From: CAZJFC01 sp964545245
GTDB lineage: Bacteria > Pseudomonadota > Alphaproteobacteria > Rickettsiales > 21-14-0-20-44-7
Direction: 5' to 3'
Length of the DNA stretch: 9,162 bases
NCBI GenBank assembly: GCA_964545245.1
Contig: CAZJFC010000068.1
Span: 1 to 9,162, forward strand
The position numbers and the translations under genes were made by a program. Positions within the stretch are counted from its first letter, which is position 1, and each line of letters starts with the position of its first letter. Shown one piece after another: positions 1 to 4,773 of the stretch. The notes under the pieces were generated by a model that saw only the letters and a list, made by a program, of their open reading frames with translations, made no database searches and was not told the DNA's origin.

Positions 1-10
1 GTTCCATCCC

Positions 11-77
11 TGCACCTCACCCCGACCCTCTCCTGATAGGAGAGGGAGCTACAATTCAACCCTCCTATCAGGAGGGG
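11..77. repeat. Two-hairpin intergenic repeat, copy A
   Basis: The sequence begins TGCACCTCACCCCGACCC and forms two short-loop hairpins. The first is CCCTCTCCT/AGGAGAGGG with loop GAT (26-46); the second is CCCTCCT/AGGAGGG with loop ATC (60-76). A second copy lies at 1385-1448. The second hairpin differs in sequence between copies yet stays perfectly paired, which indicates that the palindrome itself is maintained. No coding potential is apparent. Repeats of this CTCACCCCGACCCTCTCC type are common between genes in proteobacterial genomes; what they do here is unknown. Confidence 0.75.
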
Positions 78-117
78 ATGACTATGCAGGAAGTACTTAA
101 GGCCGGGGATAATTGCC
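77..117. repeat. Orphan outer arm of a palindromic element
   Basis: This stretch follows repeat copy A directly. It aligns over about 41 nt with the right outer arm of the palindromic element at 7295-7453: shared blocks are TGAC, AGGAAGTA and the 12-nt terminus GGGATAATTGCC (106-117 here, 7442-7453 there). The same arm therefore appears attached to two different hairpin cores, which suggests a modular element or a nested insertion. Confidence 0.5.
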
Positions 118-153
118 CAGCTTTCAGTTTCAGGAAATCTTGCCTGATTTTTT

Positions 154-396
154 TCAGCGCCACCTTTCAGAAGCGGTGGTTCGCAAATATCTTTCGGCGG
201 TTTCAAGCCCATCATCGGTAGCGGATAAATTAGCCGGGTCATTCGTCACCAGCCCAAGCCGCTCCAGATCCTGCAACACCTCTCCATGCGGACGGCGTGA
301 CTCCCCATCAAAACCGAATTCAATCAGGTTATACGCCTGCGTCACTTTGCCCTTTACAATCAAGCGCAAAAGAAAACCCGCGTCCTTATCCAGCAT
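154..396 (-). CDS. Small hypothetical protein, possibly winged-helix
   Basis: An 80-residue ORF that I do not recognise as a named family. The C-terminal half contains GEVLQDLERLGLVTND followed by LSATDDGLETAERYL. That pattern, a helix ending in LERLGLV, a short hairpin, then L-T-x-x-G-x-x-x-A, is typical of the recognition helix and wing of winged-helix regulators, so a DNA-binding fold is inferred, not shown. Its ATG shares one base with the TGA of a 28-codon ORF upstream (TGATG), and it has no Shine-Dalgarno of its own, so translation would be by coupling. No signal peptide or membrane segment is visible. The residual uncertainty is whether so short an ORF in a repeat-rich region is expressed at all. 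Confidence 0.5.
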   Translation of the reverse strand: MLDKDAGFLLRLIVKGKVTQAYNLIEFGFDGESRRPHGEVLQDLERLGLVTNDPANLSATDDGLETAERYLRTTASERWR

Positions 397-482
397 CAGC
401 CGGCAATAGCGTACTTGCGCCGCCGTTCAAGCGATTCTTCCCTCAGCATTGCGATTTCAGCCTCGCTCATATCGCACAACAT
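396..482 (-). CDS. Tiny upstream ORF coupled to the 80-residue ORF
   Basis: A 28-residue ORF, beginning MLCDMSEAEIAMLREE and ending in a basic stretch ERRRKYAIAG. The start at 482 is chosen because GAAGG lies 5 nt upstream; an in-frame ATG at 497 would give 33 residues but lacks a ribosome site. Its TGA overlaps the ATG of the next ORF by one base, a classic arrangement for coupled translation. The peptide is charged and probably helical. It could be a real microprotein, a leader ORF that controls the downstream gene, or the detached N-terminus of a once longer protein. Confidence 0.35.
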   Translation of the reverse strand: MLCDMSEAEIAMLREESLERRRKYAIAG

Positions 483-556
483 TTTGCCTTCACCCATATA
501 AAATAGATAATAAATATTTACCTTATTGCTGCAAGCATTTATTTTCCAGCGAAACC

Positions 557-605
557 CATCACCCTTCATCCTTTTTCCCTCACCCTGAACCCATCTCCTT
601 TTCCC
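557..605 (+). repeat. Degenerate heptamer array (tentative)
   Basis: This pyrimidine-rich stretch can be cut into seven consecutive 7-mers: CATCACC, CTTCATC, CTTTTTC, CCTCACC, CTGAACC, CATCTCC, TTTTCCC. All end in C and six of seven have T at position three. The pattern echoes the clearer TGTNNCC arrays at 4337-4364, 4741-4768 and 8242-8276. The units are very degenerate, so chance or composition bias is possible. Confidence 0.25.
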
Positions 606-649
606 TACTCACCTACTCGTGATTCTCCGCAGATTCCTGCACTTTTTTC

Positions 650-678
650 TTGACTTCCGCGTTTTTCTTTGCTATGAT
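650..678 (+). promoter_or_regulatory. Sigma-70 promoter of small RNA 1
   Basis: TTGACT at 650-655 and TATGAT at 673-678 are separated by exactly 17 nt. Both hexamers are 5/6 matches to consensus. Transcription would start at about 685. Confidence 0.75.
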
Positions 679-705
679 GTAATTATAACTTGAAGAGGTA
701 GGGAA

Positions 706-750
706 ATGAAAAAAACCTACCACACCACAAACAGCAATGAATGTGGTTAA
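706..750 (+). CDS. 14-residue leader-type ORF inside small RNA 1
   Basis: The ORF encodes MKKTYHTTNSNECG and starts 7 nt after GAGG, a good Shine-Dalgarno. The ribosome site and start codon lie in and beside the GGTAGG/CCTACC hairpin, so folding could control initiation. A second helix, ACCACA/TGTGGT, lies entirely within the reading frame, so translating ribosomes would disrupt it. The peptide is rich in Thr and Asn but has no regulatory codon run that points to a specific amino acid. It may be expressed, or may be an accident of an A-rich RNA. Confidence 0.35.
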   Translation: MKKTYHTTNSNECG

Positions 751-874
751 GTAACCTAGAAACAGGCGAAATAATGAAGGCCAAAAGCCCGAAAAACAAA
801 GTTAGCGAAGTCGAGCAATAAGAAGCATTTGAGTGGGAAACCACAAAAAAATGTTCTCTTATTAGCCCGGCGGG

Positions 875-900
875 AACACGCTCAAAAGCGTGTTTTTTTT
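875..900 (+). terminator. Rho-independent terminator of small RNA 1
   Basis: AACACGCT (875-882) pairs perfectly with AGCGTGTT (887-894) across a CAAA loop, and runs into eight T residues ending at 900. Confidence 0.9.
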
Positions 901-937
901 ATGTCTTTTATCCCCTTAAGCAAAGTATTCAGTCCTT

Positions 938-1027
938 GTCATCGCGCACTTGTTGCGCGATCCGGTTAGCTTTGCCGCTCCCTGTATTTGCCCGCTGAAC
1001 CGGACCCCGCGACAAGCGCGGGGTGAC
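938..1027. repeat. Rickettsial-type palindromic element, copy 1
   Basis: A near-palindrome of about 90 nt bounded by GTCA and TGAC. It has a left hairpin ATCGCGCA/TGCGCGAT, a right hairpin ACCCCGCG/CGCGGGGT with loop ACAAG, and inner arms CCGGTTAGC and GCTGAACCGG. A second copy lies at 7330-7418. The left hairpin there is ATCGCGGG/CCCGCGAT: two base pairs have changed on both sides together. The layout resembles palindromic elements described in Rickettsia, but family membership is inferred from memory. About 30 nt upstream (from 908, TTATCCCCTTAAGC) also resemble the left arm of copy 2, so the element is probably longer on that side. Confidence 0.75.
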
Positions 1028-1093
1028 GATCGGGAAATTCATAATTTATATTGCAGCGCAACATCAAAACCCTTGGTTTCCGCCACTTTTAGC

Positions 1094-1122
1094 TTGATTT
1101 TTGCCTCATCATTTGCTATATT
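1094..1122 (+). promoter_or_regulatory. Sigma-70 promoter of small RNA 2
   Basis: TTGATT at 1094-1099 and TATATT at 1117-1122 are 17 nt apart. The predicted start, 1129, is exactly the first base of the closing helix of the RNA, which supports both calls. The bases just upstream of the -10 (TTTGC) match those before the -10 of small RNA 1. Confidence 0.7.
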
Positions 1123-1128
1123 GAAATC

Positions 1129-1345
1129 AAGCTTAGAGTGAGAGAAGCTTCTCACAAACCCGGATAAGGAACCAAACTAGAAATAGTTGTCGGGTCTTAT
1201 CCACAAAAGGGCTCCTGTTCAAAGACCGCATTCGCACAGAAACGCAAGTTTCGAATGAAATACCGGGAATGAATCGGAAAAATGAGGGACATAAGCACCC
1301 CTCCTAGGCTTACCGGGAAGACGCATTCAAGATGCGTCTTTTTTT
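1129..1345 (+). ncRNA. Orphan structured small RNA 2
   Basis: A unit of about 217 nt, almost the same length as small RNA 1, bounded by promoter and terminator. Its first eight bases AAGCTTAG (1129-1136) pair with CTAGGCTT (1304-1311) to close the molecule. Inside lie the hairpin GTGAGA/TCTCAC (1138-1155), a domain at 1158-1201 with two competing helices around an AACTA-GAAA-TAGTT hairpin, the hairpin CATTCG/CGAATG enclosing AAAC-GCAA-GTTT (1229-1257), and GAGGG/CCCTC (1284-1303) next to the closing helix. Two GNRA tetraloops and a helix joining the two ends argue for a folded functional RNA rather than a stray transcript. I see no ORF with a ribosome site in it and cannot assign it to a known family. 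Confidence 0.65.
1318..1345 (+). terminator. Rho-independent terminator of small RNA 2
   Basis: AAGACGCAT (1318-1326) pairs with ATGCGTCTT (1332-1340) across TCAAG and continues into a T run to 1345. The bases leading into it, CGGGAA plus ACGC, match those at the terminator of small RNA 1. Confidence 0.9.
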
Positions 1346-1347
1346 AT

Positions 1348-1380
1348 GGAAATTCGGAACTTCAGAAGTTCCGAATTTCC
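1348..1380. repeat. Perfect 15-bp inverted repeat
   Basis: GGAAATTCGGAACTT (1348-1362) is followed by CAG and the exact reverse complement (1366-1380). It begins 2 nt after the small RNA 2 terminator and touches the left end of repeat copy B. There is no T run on either side, so it is not a normal terminator. It could be an operator, a cruciform site, or the edge of a repeat element. Confidence 0.8.
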
Positions 1381-1384
1381 CCCA

Positions 1385-1448
1385 TGCACCTCACCCCGAC
1401 CCTCTCCTCATAGGAGAGGGAGCCGCAATTCTCCCCCCTATCAGGGGG
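1385..1448. repeat. Two-hairpin intergenic repeat, copy B
   Basis: This is the second copy of the repeat at 11-77, nearly identical over the first 38 nt. The hairpins are CCCTCTCCT/AGGAGAGGG with loop CAT, then CCCCCT/AGGGGG with loop ATC (1434-1448). The second hairpin has lost one pair symmetrically relative to copy A. Confidence 0.75.
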
Positions 1449-1466
1449 ACGTAAGGGGGGTGGTTC

Positions 1467-1501
1467 TTACGACTTACGACCCACGACCTACGACTTACGA
1501 C
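1467..1501. repeat. Five-unit heptamer tandem repeat (TTACGAC)
   Basis: Five perfectly phased 7-mers: TTACGAC, TTACGAC, CCACGAC, CTACGAC, TTACGAC. The last five bases ACGAC are invariant. The array lies 71 nt upstream of the qmcA start codon, and could change in length by slippage. Confidence 0.85.
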
Positions 1502-1572
1502 CACTTTTTAATTGCGCATTAGCGCGTCGCCTATAAAATCCCCGGAAACATAATTAATTACCGGAGGTTTTA

Positions 1573-2499
1573 ATGGAATTTTTCTTAATCGCTATCGGCG
1601 TTATCGCGCTGATCTTCATCCTGATGACAATCAAAATCGTGCCGCAACAGGAGGCATGGGTGATCGAAAGCTGGGGGAAATTCAGCAACGTCTTCCAGGA
1701 AGGCGGCCTTAAATGGATCATCCCGGTGCGCGACCGCGTGGCCTATAAACACTCGCTGAAAGAACAGGTTATCGACGTTCAGGAACAGGCAGCCATCACA
1801 AAGGACAACGTTACCCTCAACATCGACGGCGTGCTTTACGTTAAGGTCATCAACCCGATTGAGGCCTCTTACGGCGTTTCCAACCCTTATGTCGCGGTTT
1901 CGCAGCTCGCGCAGACGACCATGCGTGCCGAGATCGGTAAAATCACGCTGGAGCGCACTTTCGAGGAACGCGAAACCATGAACGCCAATATCGTGCACGC
2001 GATCAACGAGGCGGCTGCGAAATGGGGCGTACAGTGTATGCGTTACGAAATCCGCAATATCATGCCGCCGCGCACCGTGCTTCAGGCGATGGAACTACAG
2101 GTTGCCGCCGACCGTAAAAAACGCGCCGAGATCCTTGACTCGGAAGGTAAGCGCCAGTCGGCGATCAACATTGCCGAAGGTGACAAACAACAGGTCGTCC
2201 TCAGCTCCGAAGCGGCGCTCACCGACCAGGTGAACCGCGCGAAAGGACAGGCGGAAGCGATCCGCGCCGTTGCGCTCGCCACTGCTGACGGTATCCGCGA
2301 AGTCGCGAAAGCCATCAACGAAAAAGGCGGCTCCGATGCGGTTTCACTCCGCGTTGCCGAACAATATGTTGAAGCATTCGCCCAGCTTGCGAAGAAAACC
2401 AATACTGTCCTTCTTCCGGCCAATCCGGGCGATGCGGGCAGCATGGTAGCTCAGGCGCTTACAGTGTTCGATGCATTGAAGCACAACAAAGCCAGCTAA
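1573..2499 (+). CDS. qmcA: QmcA-like SPFH/band 7 (paraslipin) protein
   Basis: A 308-residue stomatin-like protein, close in length to E. coli QmcA (305). Residues 2-20 form one hydrophobic anchor. The SPFH domain follows with family blocks KIVPQQEAWVIESWGKF (21-37), TKDNVTLNIDGVLYVKV, RAEIGKITLERTFEERE, and RYEIRNIMPP. An Ala/Glu/Lys-rich coiled-coil stretch (roughly 175-250) would drive oligomerisation. Such proteins assemble into large membrane-bound cages and are linked to membrane microdomains and protease control; the specific role here is inferred from family. The start is well supported by GGAGG 5 nt upstream. The usual NfeD partner gene is not adjacent. The yejA start is only 3 nt after the stop, so the two are probably co-transcribed. 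A TATAAA at 1532-1537 is a possible -10 but has only a weak -35. Confidence 0.93.
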   Translation: MEFFLIAIGVIALIFILMTIKIVPQQEAWVIESWGKFSNVFQEGGLKWIIPVRDRVAYKHSLKEQVIDVQEQAAITKDNVTLNIDGVLYVKVINPIEASYGVSNPYVAVSQLAQTTMRAEIGKITLERTFEERETMNANIVHAINEAAAKWGVQCMRYEIRNIMPPRTVLQAMELQVAADRKKRAEILDSEGKRQSAINIAEGDKQQVVLSSEAALTDQVNRAKGQAEAIRAVALATADGIREVAKAINEKGGSDAVSLRVAEQYVEAFAQLAKKTNTVLLPANPGDAGSMVAQALTVFDALKHNKAS

Positions 2500-2502
2500 T
2501 TT

Positions 2503-4332
2503 ATGGTAAAACTTCACCGAGCCTTGTTGCCGCGGAAAACCCTGATGCGCGCCATTTTCCTGTGCGCGGTGGTTTTTTCTGCTGCCCTGCCCCAGACAAC
2601 CACGGCAGAGGTGGTGCATTCACATGCAATTTCGGTTTTTGGGGATGTGAAATACCCGTATAATTTCAGGCATTTCGATTATGTGAACCCGGACGCGCCG
2701 AGGGGCGGGACAATCGTGCTGCCTGCCATCGGCACTTTCGACAACATGAACCCTTACATACTGAAAGGCCGCTCGGCGAGCGAAACCAACCTGCTGTTCG
2801 ATACGCTGATGGCCAACGCCAATGACGAAACCGCAACCTCCTACGGCCTTGTCGCGCAATCGGTTGAATATGACACAGATAACCAATGGATAATTTTCCA
2901 CCTGCGGCCACAGGCAAAGTTCTCCGATGGCTCACCAATCACCGCGGAAGATGTTGTCTTTACCTATGACACCCTCAAGGAAAAGGGCCACCCGATCTAT
3001 AAATTGTTCTATGCCGATATCGGCAAGGCCACCGCGCTCGGCAAACGCTCGGTAAAATTCGAAATCACCAAACCGGAAAACCGCGAGGCAAAGCTTTTGC
3101 TCGGCCAGCTCCCGGTGCTTTCCAAAAAATATTATGAGAACGTCACCTTCGATAAAACCACCACTGTCGCCCCACTCGGCAGCGGGCCTTACATTGTGGG
3201 GAAGGTGGATCAGGGCCGCTCACACACCTATAAGCGCAACCCGGATTACTGGGCGAAAGATTTGCCGGTGAATGTGGGGCGCTATAATTTTGACCGCATC
3301 CGTTATGAATATTATTTCGATACCAACGTGGCGATACAGGCGTTTAAATCCGGCGCGGTTGACCTGCGCTATGAGAACATCGCCAAGCACTGGGCGAATT
3401 CCTACAACATCCCGCAGGTGAGGAACGGGCAGATTATCAAGGAAATGATACCACATGAGATACCGCAGGGGATGCAGGCTTTCGCGCTCAACATGCGCCG
3501 CGAAAAGTTTCAGGATATCCGCGTGCGCAAGGCGCTCACCCTCGCGCTGGATTTTGAATGGATGAACAAAAATGTTTTCTATAACGCTTACCTGCGCTCC
3601 GACAGCTTCTTCTCCAACTCGATCTACGCGGCGAAGGGTTTGCCGGAAGGGCGCGAGCTTACAATCCTTGAAAAATACCGCGGGCAGATACCGGATGAGG
3701 TTTTCACCACCCCTTATTCACTCCCGGAATCTGACGGCAAGGGGCATATCCGCGAGAGGCTGATCGAGGCACGCGCACTGCTGGAAGAAGCGGGCTGGAA
3801 AATAAAAAACGGCAGGCTGACGAATGACAAGGGCGAAGTGCTAACGGTTGAGTTCCTGATGGACCAGGGCAGCACGTTCCAGCGCATCTGGCCCGCGCTC
3901 AACGAAAATTTCCGCATCCTCGGCATCCGCGGCAGGCTGCGCGAGGTGGACACTACGCAATACCAGAAACTGGTCGAGCAGTTCAATTTTGACATGATCG
4001 TCGCCTCATGGCCGGTGAGCCTTTCACCCGGCACCGAGCTGGTGAATTACTGGCATTCATCCTCCGCCGATATTCCCGGCAGCCGCAACCTCTCCGGCGT
4101 GAAGGATAAAACCATCGATTCGCTGATAGGCAGGATTCTCCGCGCGAACAACAAGGATTCGCTGGTCGCCTCCGTCCGCGCGCTGGACAGGGTGTTGCTG
4201 TGGAATTATTACGTTATCCCGCAATGGTATATCGGCTCCTTCCGCATTCTCTACTGGGACAAATTCGCAAGGCCGGAAACCATGCCGAAATACGACGTCC
4301 GCTTCGGGCTTTACAACTGGTGGGCTAAGTAG
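2503..4332 (+). CDS. yejA: YejA-type periplasmic oligopeptide-binding protein
   Basis: A 609-residue solute-binding protein of ABC transporter family 5 (SBP_bac_5). The N-terminus has a basic segment (K3 to R16), a hydrophobic core (17-31) and a plausible signal-peptidase site after A35. The mature protein carries YejA hallmarks: FRHFDYVNPDAPRGGTIVLP, GTFDNMNPY, FSDGSPITAEDVVFTYD, PLGSGPY, VRKALTLALDFEWMN and LDRVLLWNYYVIPQWY. YejA delivers peptides, including microcin C in enteric bacteria, to the YejBEF permease. No permease or ATPase gene is in this window, so it either uses a distant transporter or acts alone. The start at 2503 has no clear ribosome site and may rely on coupling to qmcA, 3 nt upstream; ATG 2545 (residue 15) would also leave a complete signal peptide. 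Stop codon TAG. Confidence 0.93.
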   Translation: MVKLHRALLPRKTLMRAIFLCAVVFSAALPQTTTAEVVHSHAISVFGDVKYPYNFRHFDYVNPDAPRGGTIVLPAIGTFDNMNPYILKGRSASETNLLFDTLMANANDETATSYGLVAQSVEYDTDNQWIIFHLRPQAKFSDGSPITAEDVVFTYDTLKEKGHPIYKLFYADIGKATALGKRSVKFEITKPENREAKLLLGQLPVLSKKYYENVTFDKTTTVAPLGSGPYIVGKVDQGRSHTYKRNPDYWAKDLPVNVGRYNFDRIRYEYYFDTNVAIQAFKSGAVDLRYENIAKHWANSYNIPQVRNGQIIKEMIPHEIPQGMQAFALNMRREKFQDIRVRKALTLALDFEWMNKNVFYNAYLRSDSFFSNSIYAAKGLPEGRELTILEKYRGQIPDEVFTTPYSLPESDGKGHIRERLIEARALLEEAGWKIKNGRLTNDKGEVLTVEFLMDQGSTFQRIWPALNENFRILGIRGRLREVDTTQYQKLVEQFNFDMIVASWPVSLSPGTELVNYWHSSSADIPGSRNLSGVKDKTIDSLIGRILRANNKDSLVASVRALDRVLLWNYYVIPQWYIGSFRILYWDKFARPETMPKYDVRFGLYNWWAK

Positions 4333-4336
4333 TTCA

Positions 4337-4364
4337 GGCTACAGGGGACAGGCAATAGGCAACA
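4337..4364 (-). repeat. Heptamer array, left flank of the S23 pseudogene
   Basis: Read on the minus strand this is four 7-mers: TGTTGCC, TATTGCC, TGTCCCC, TGTAGCC. The outer part of the array forms an 18-nt perfect inverted repeat (4348-4365, ACAGGCAATAGGCAACAG) with 4740-4757 on the other side of the pseudogene. Confidence 0.8.
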
Positions 4365-4369
4365 GTGAT

Positions 4370-4735
4370 TTAAAGTGATTGAATGGATTTCCTTAAAGAG
4401 AATAACACTTTTCTTACCTCAATAATCTTTTCCATTACCACATCATATTTTTCCTGTTCAATATAGCCAAGGTCACAGGATAAAATAACTTGAGTTTCAA
4501 GTTCCAGCAGCGAGCCTAAGGAAACTGAAAGAAAACTGGCGTAGTCCTAACTGCCTCTTCGTGCAAAGCCTTCTGCAATATTTGACGGCACGGAAATTGC
4601 TGCACGACGTATCTGAGCAGTAAGACAATATATTTCTTCTGCCGGGAAAGCTTTTGTCAACATATAGACATCTTTTACAAGCTTCCTTGCCAACTACCAT
4701 GCTATTAAGTCCTTATAATCAGAAATCTCCCCCAT
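4370..4735 (-). pseudogene. S23/IVP four-helix-bundle protein, two in-frame TAG
   Basis: Reading from ATG 4735 to TAA 4370 gives 121 codons in a single frame with no frameshift, interrupted only by TAG at codon 14 (4696-4694) and codon 63 (4549-4547). Between and after them lie clear family blocks: ISDYKDLIAW, LTKAFPAEEIYCLTAQIRRA, SVPSNIAEGFARRGS, DYASFLSVSLGSLLELETQ, LSCDLGYIEQEKYD. These match the four-helix-bundle proteins first found as ORFs in 23S rRNA intervening sequences and now seen free-standing in many bacteria; their function is not settled. Length is normal for the family. Relatives typically carry Gln or Lys at both stop positions, so CAG-to-TAG changes are the simplest origin. 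TAG also ends yejA, tadA and the ceramidase gene, so general recoding is unlikely. Heptamer arrays flank it in inverted orientation. No rRNA sequence surrounds it. Confidence 0.87.
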
Positions 4736-4740
4736 AGTCC

Positions 4741-4768
4741 TGTTGCCTATTGCCTGTAACCTGTCACC
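4741..4768 (+). repeat. Heptamer array, right flank of the S23 pseudogene
   Basis: Four phased 7-mers: TGTTGCC, TATTGCC, TGTAACC, TGTCACC. The bases 4740-4757 are the exact reverse complement of 4348-4365. The array ends 5 nt before the stop codon of ettA. Confidence 0.8.
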
Positions 4769-4773
4769 TAGTC

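Larger units (their letters stand above)
685..900 (+). ncRNA. Orphan structured small RNA 1
   Basis: A unit of about 216 nt bounded by a strong promoter and a rho-independent terminator, with no gene downstream in the same transcript. Visible helices are GGTAGG/CCTACC (697-702 with 716-721), ACCACA/TGTGGT just after it, and a long hairpin at 817-863. That hairpin is built from AATAAG/CTTATT, AGCATTT/AAATGTT and GTGG/CCAC capped by a GAAA tetraloop. CCCG (788-791) can pair with CGGG (871-874) to close the last domain before the terminator. I recognise no tmRNA, 6S, SRP, RNase P or riboswitch signature. A 14-codon ORF near the 5' end (706-750) leaves open a dual-function or leader RNA. Confidence 0.6.

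Noticed and set aside
130..154. Possible plus-strand terminator, TCAGG/CCTGA followed by seven T residues
   Set aside because: The stem is only 5 bp, the loop is 8 nt, and no plus-strand transcript leads into it.
113..409. 98-residue plus-strand ORF
   Set aside because: It lies opposite the more protein-like minus-strand ORF 154-396, has low-complexity Ser/Arg-rich composition and no ribosome site.
685..1345. tmRNA, 6S RNA or SRP RNA
   Set aside because: No tag-peptide reading frame ending in Ala-Ala, no tRNA-like T-loop and acceptor, no SRP GGAAGG...GCAGCC core, and no single long 6S-type rod with a central bubble could be seen.
4497..4700. 67-residue minus-strand ORF within the S23 locus
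   Set aside because: It is an out-of-frame shadow of the S23 pseudogene; the family blocks are all in the adjacent frame.
4370..4735. Genome-wide reassignment of TAG to an amino acid
   Set aside because: TAG is the natural end of yejA, tadA and the ceramidase gene, at the expected family lengths. Suppression at some level cannot be excluded, but TAG is used as a stop here.
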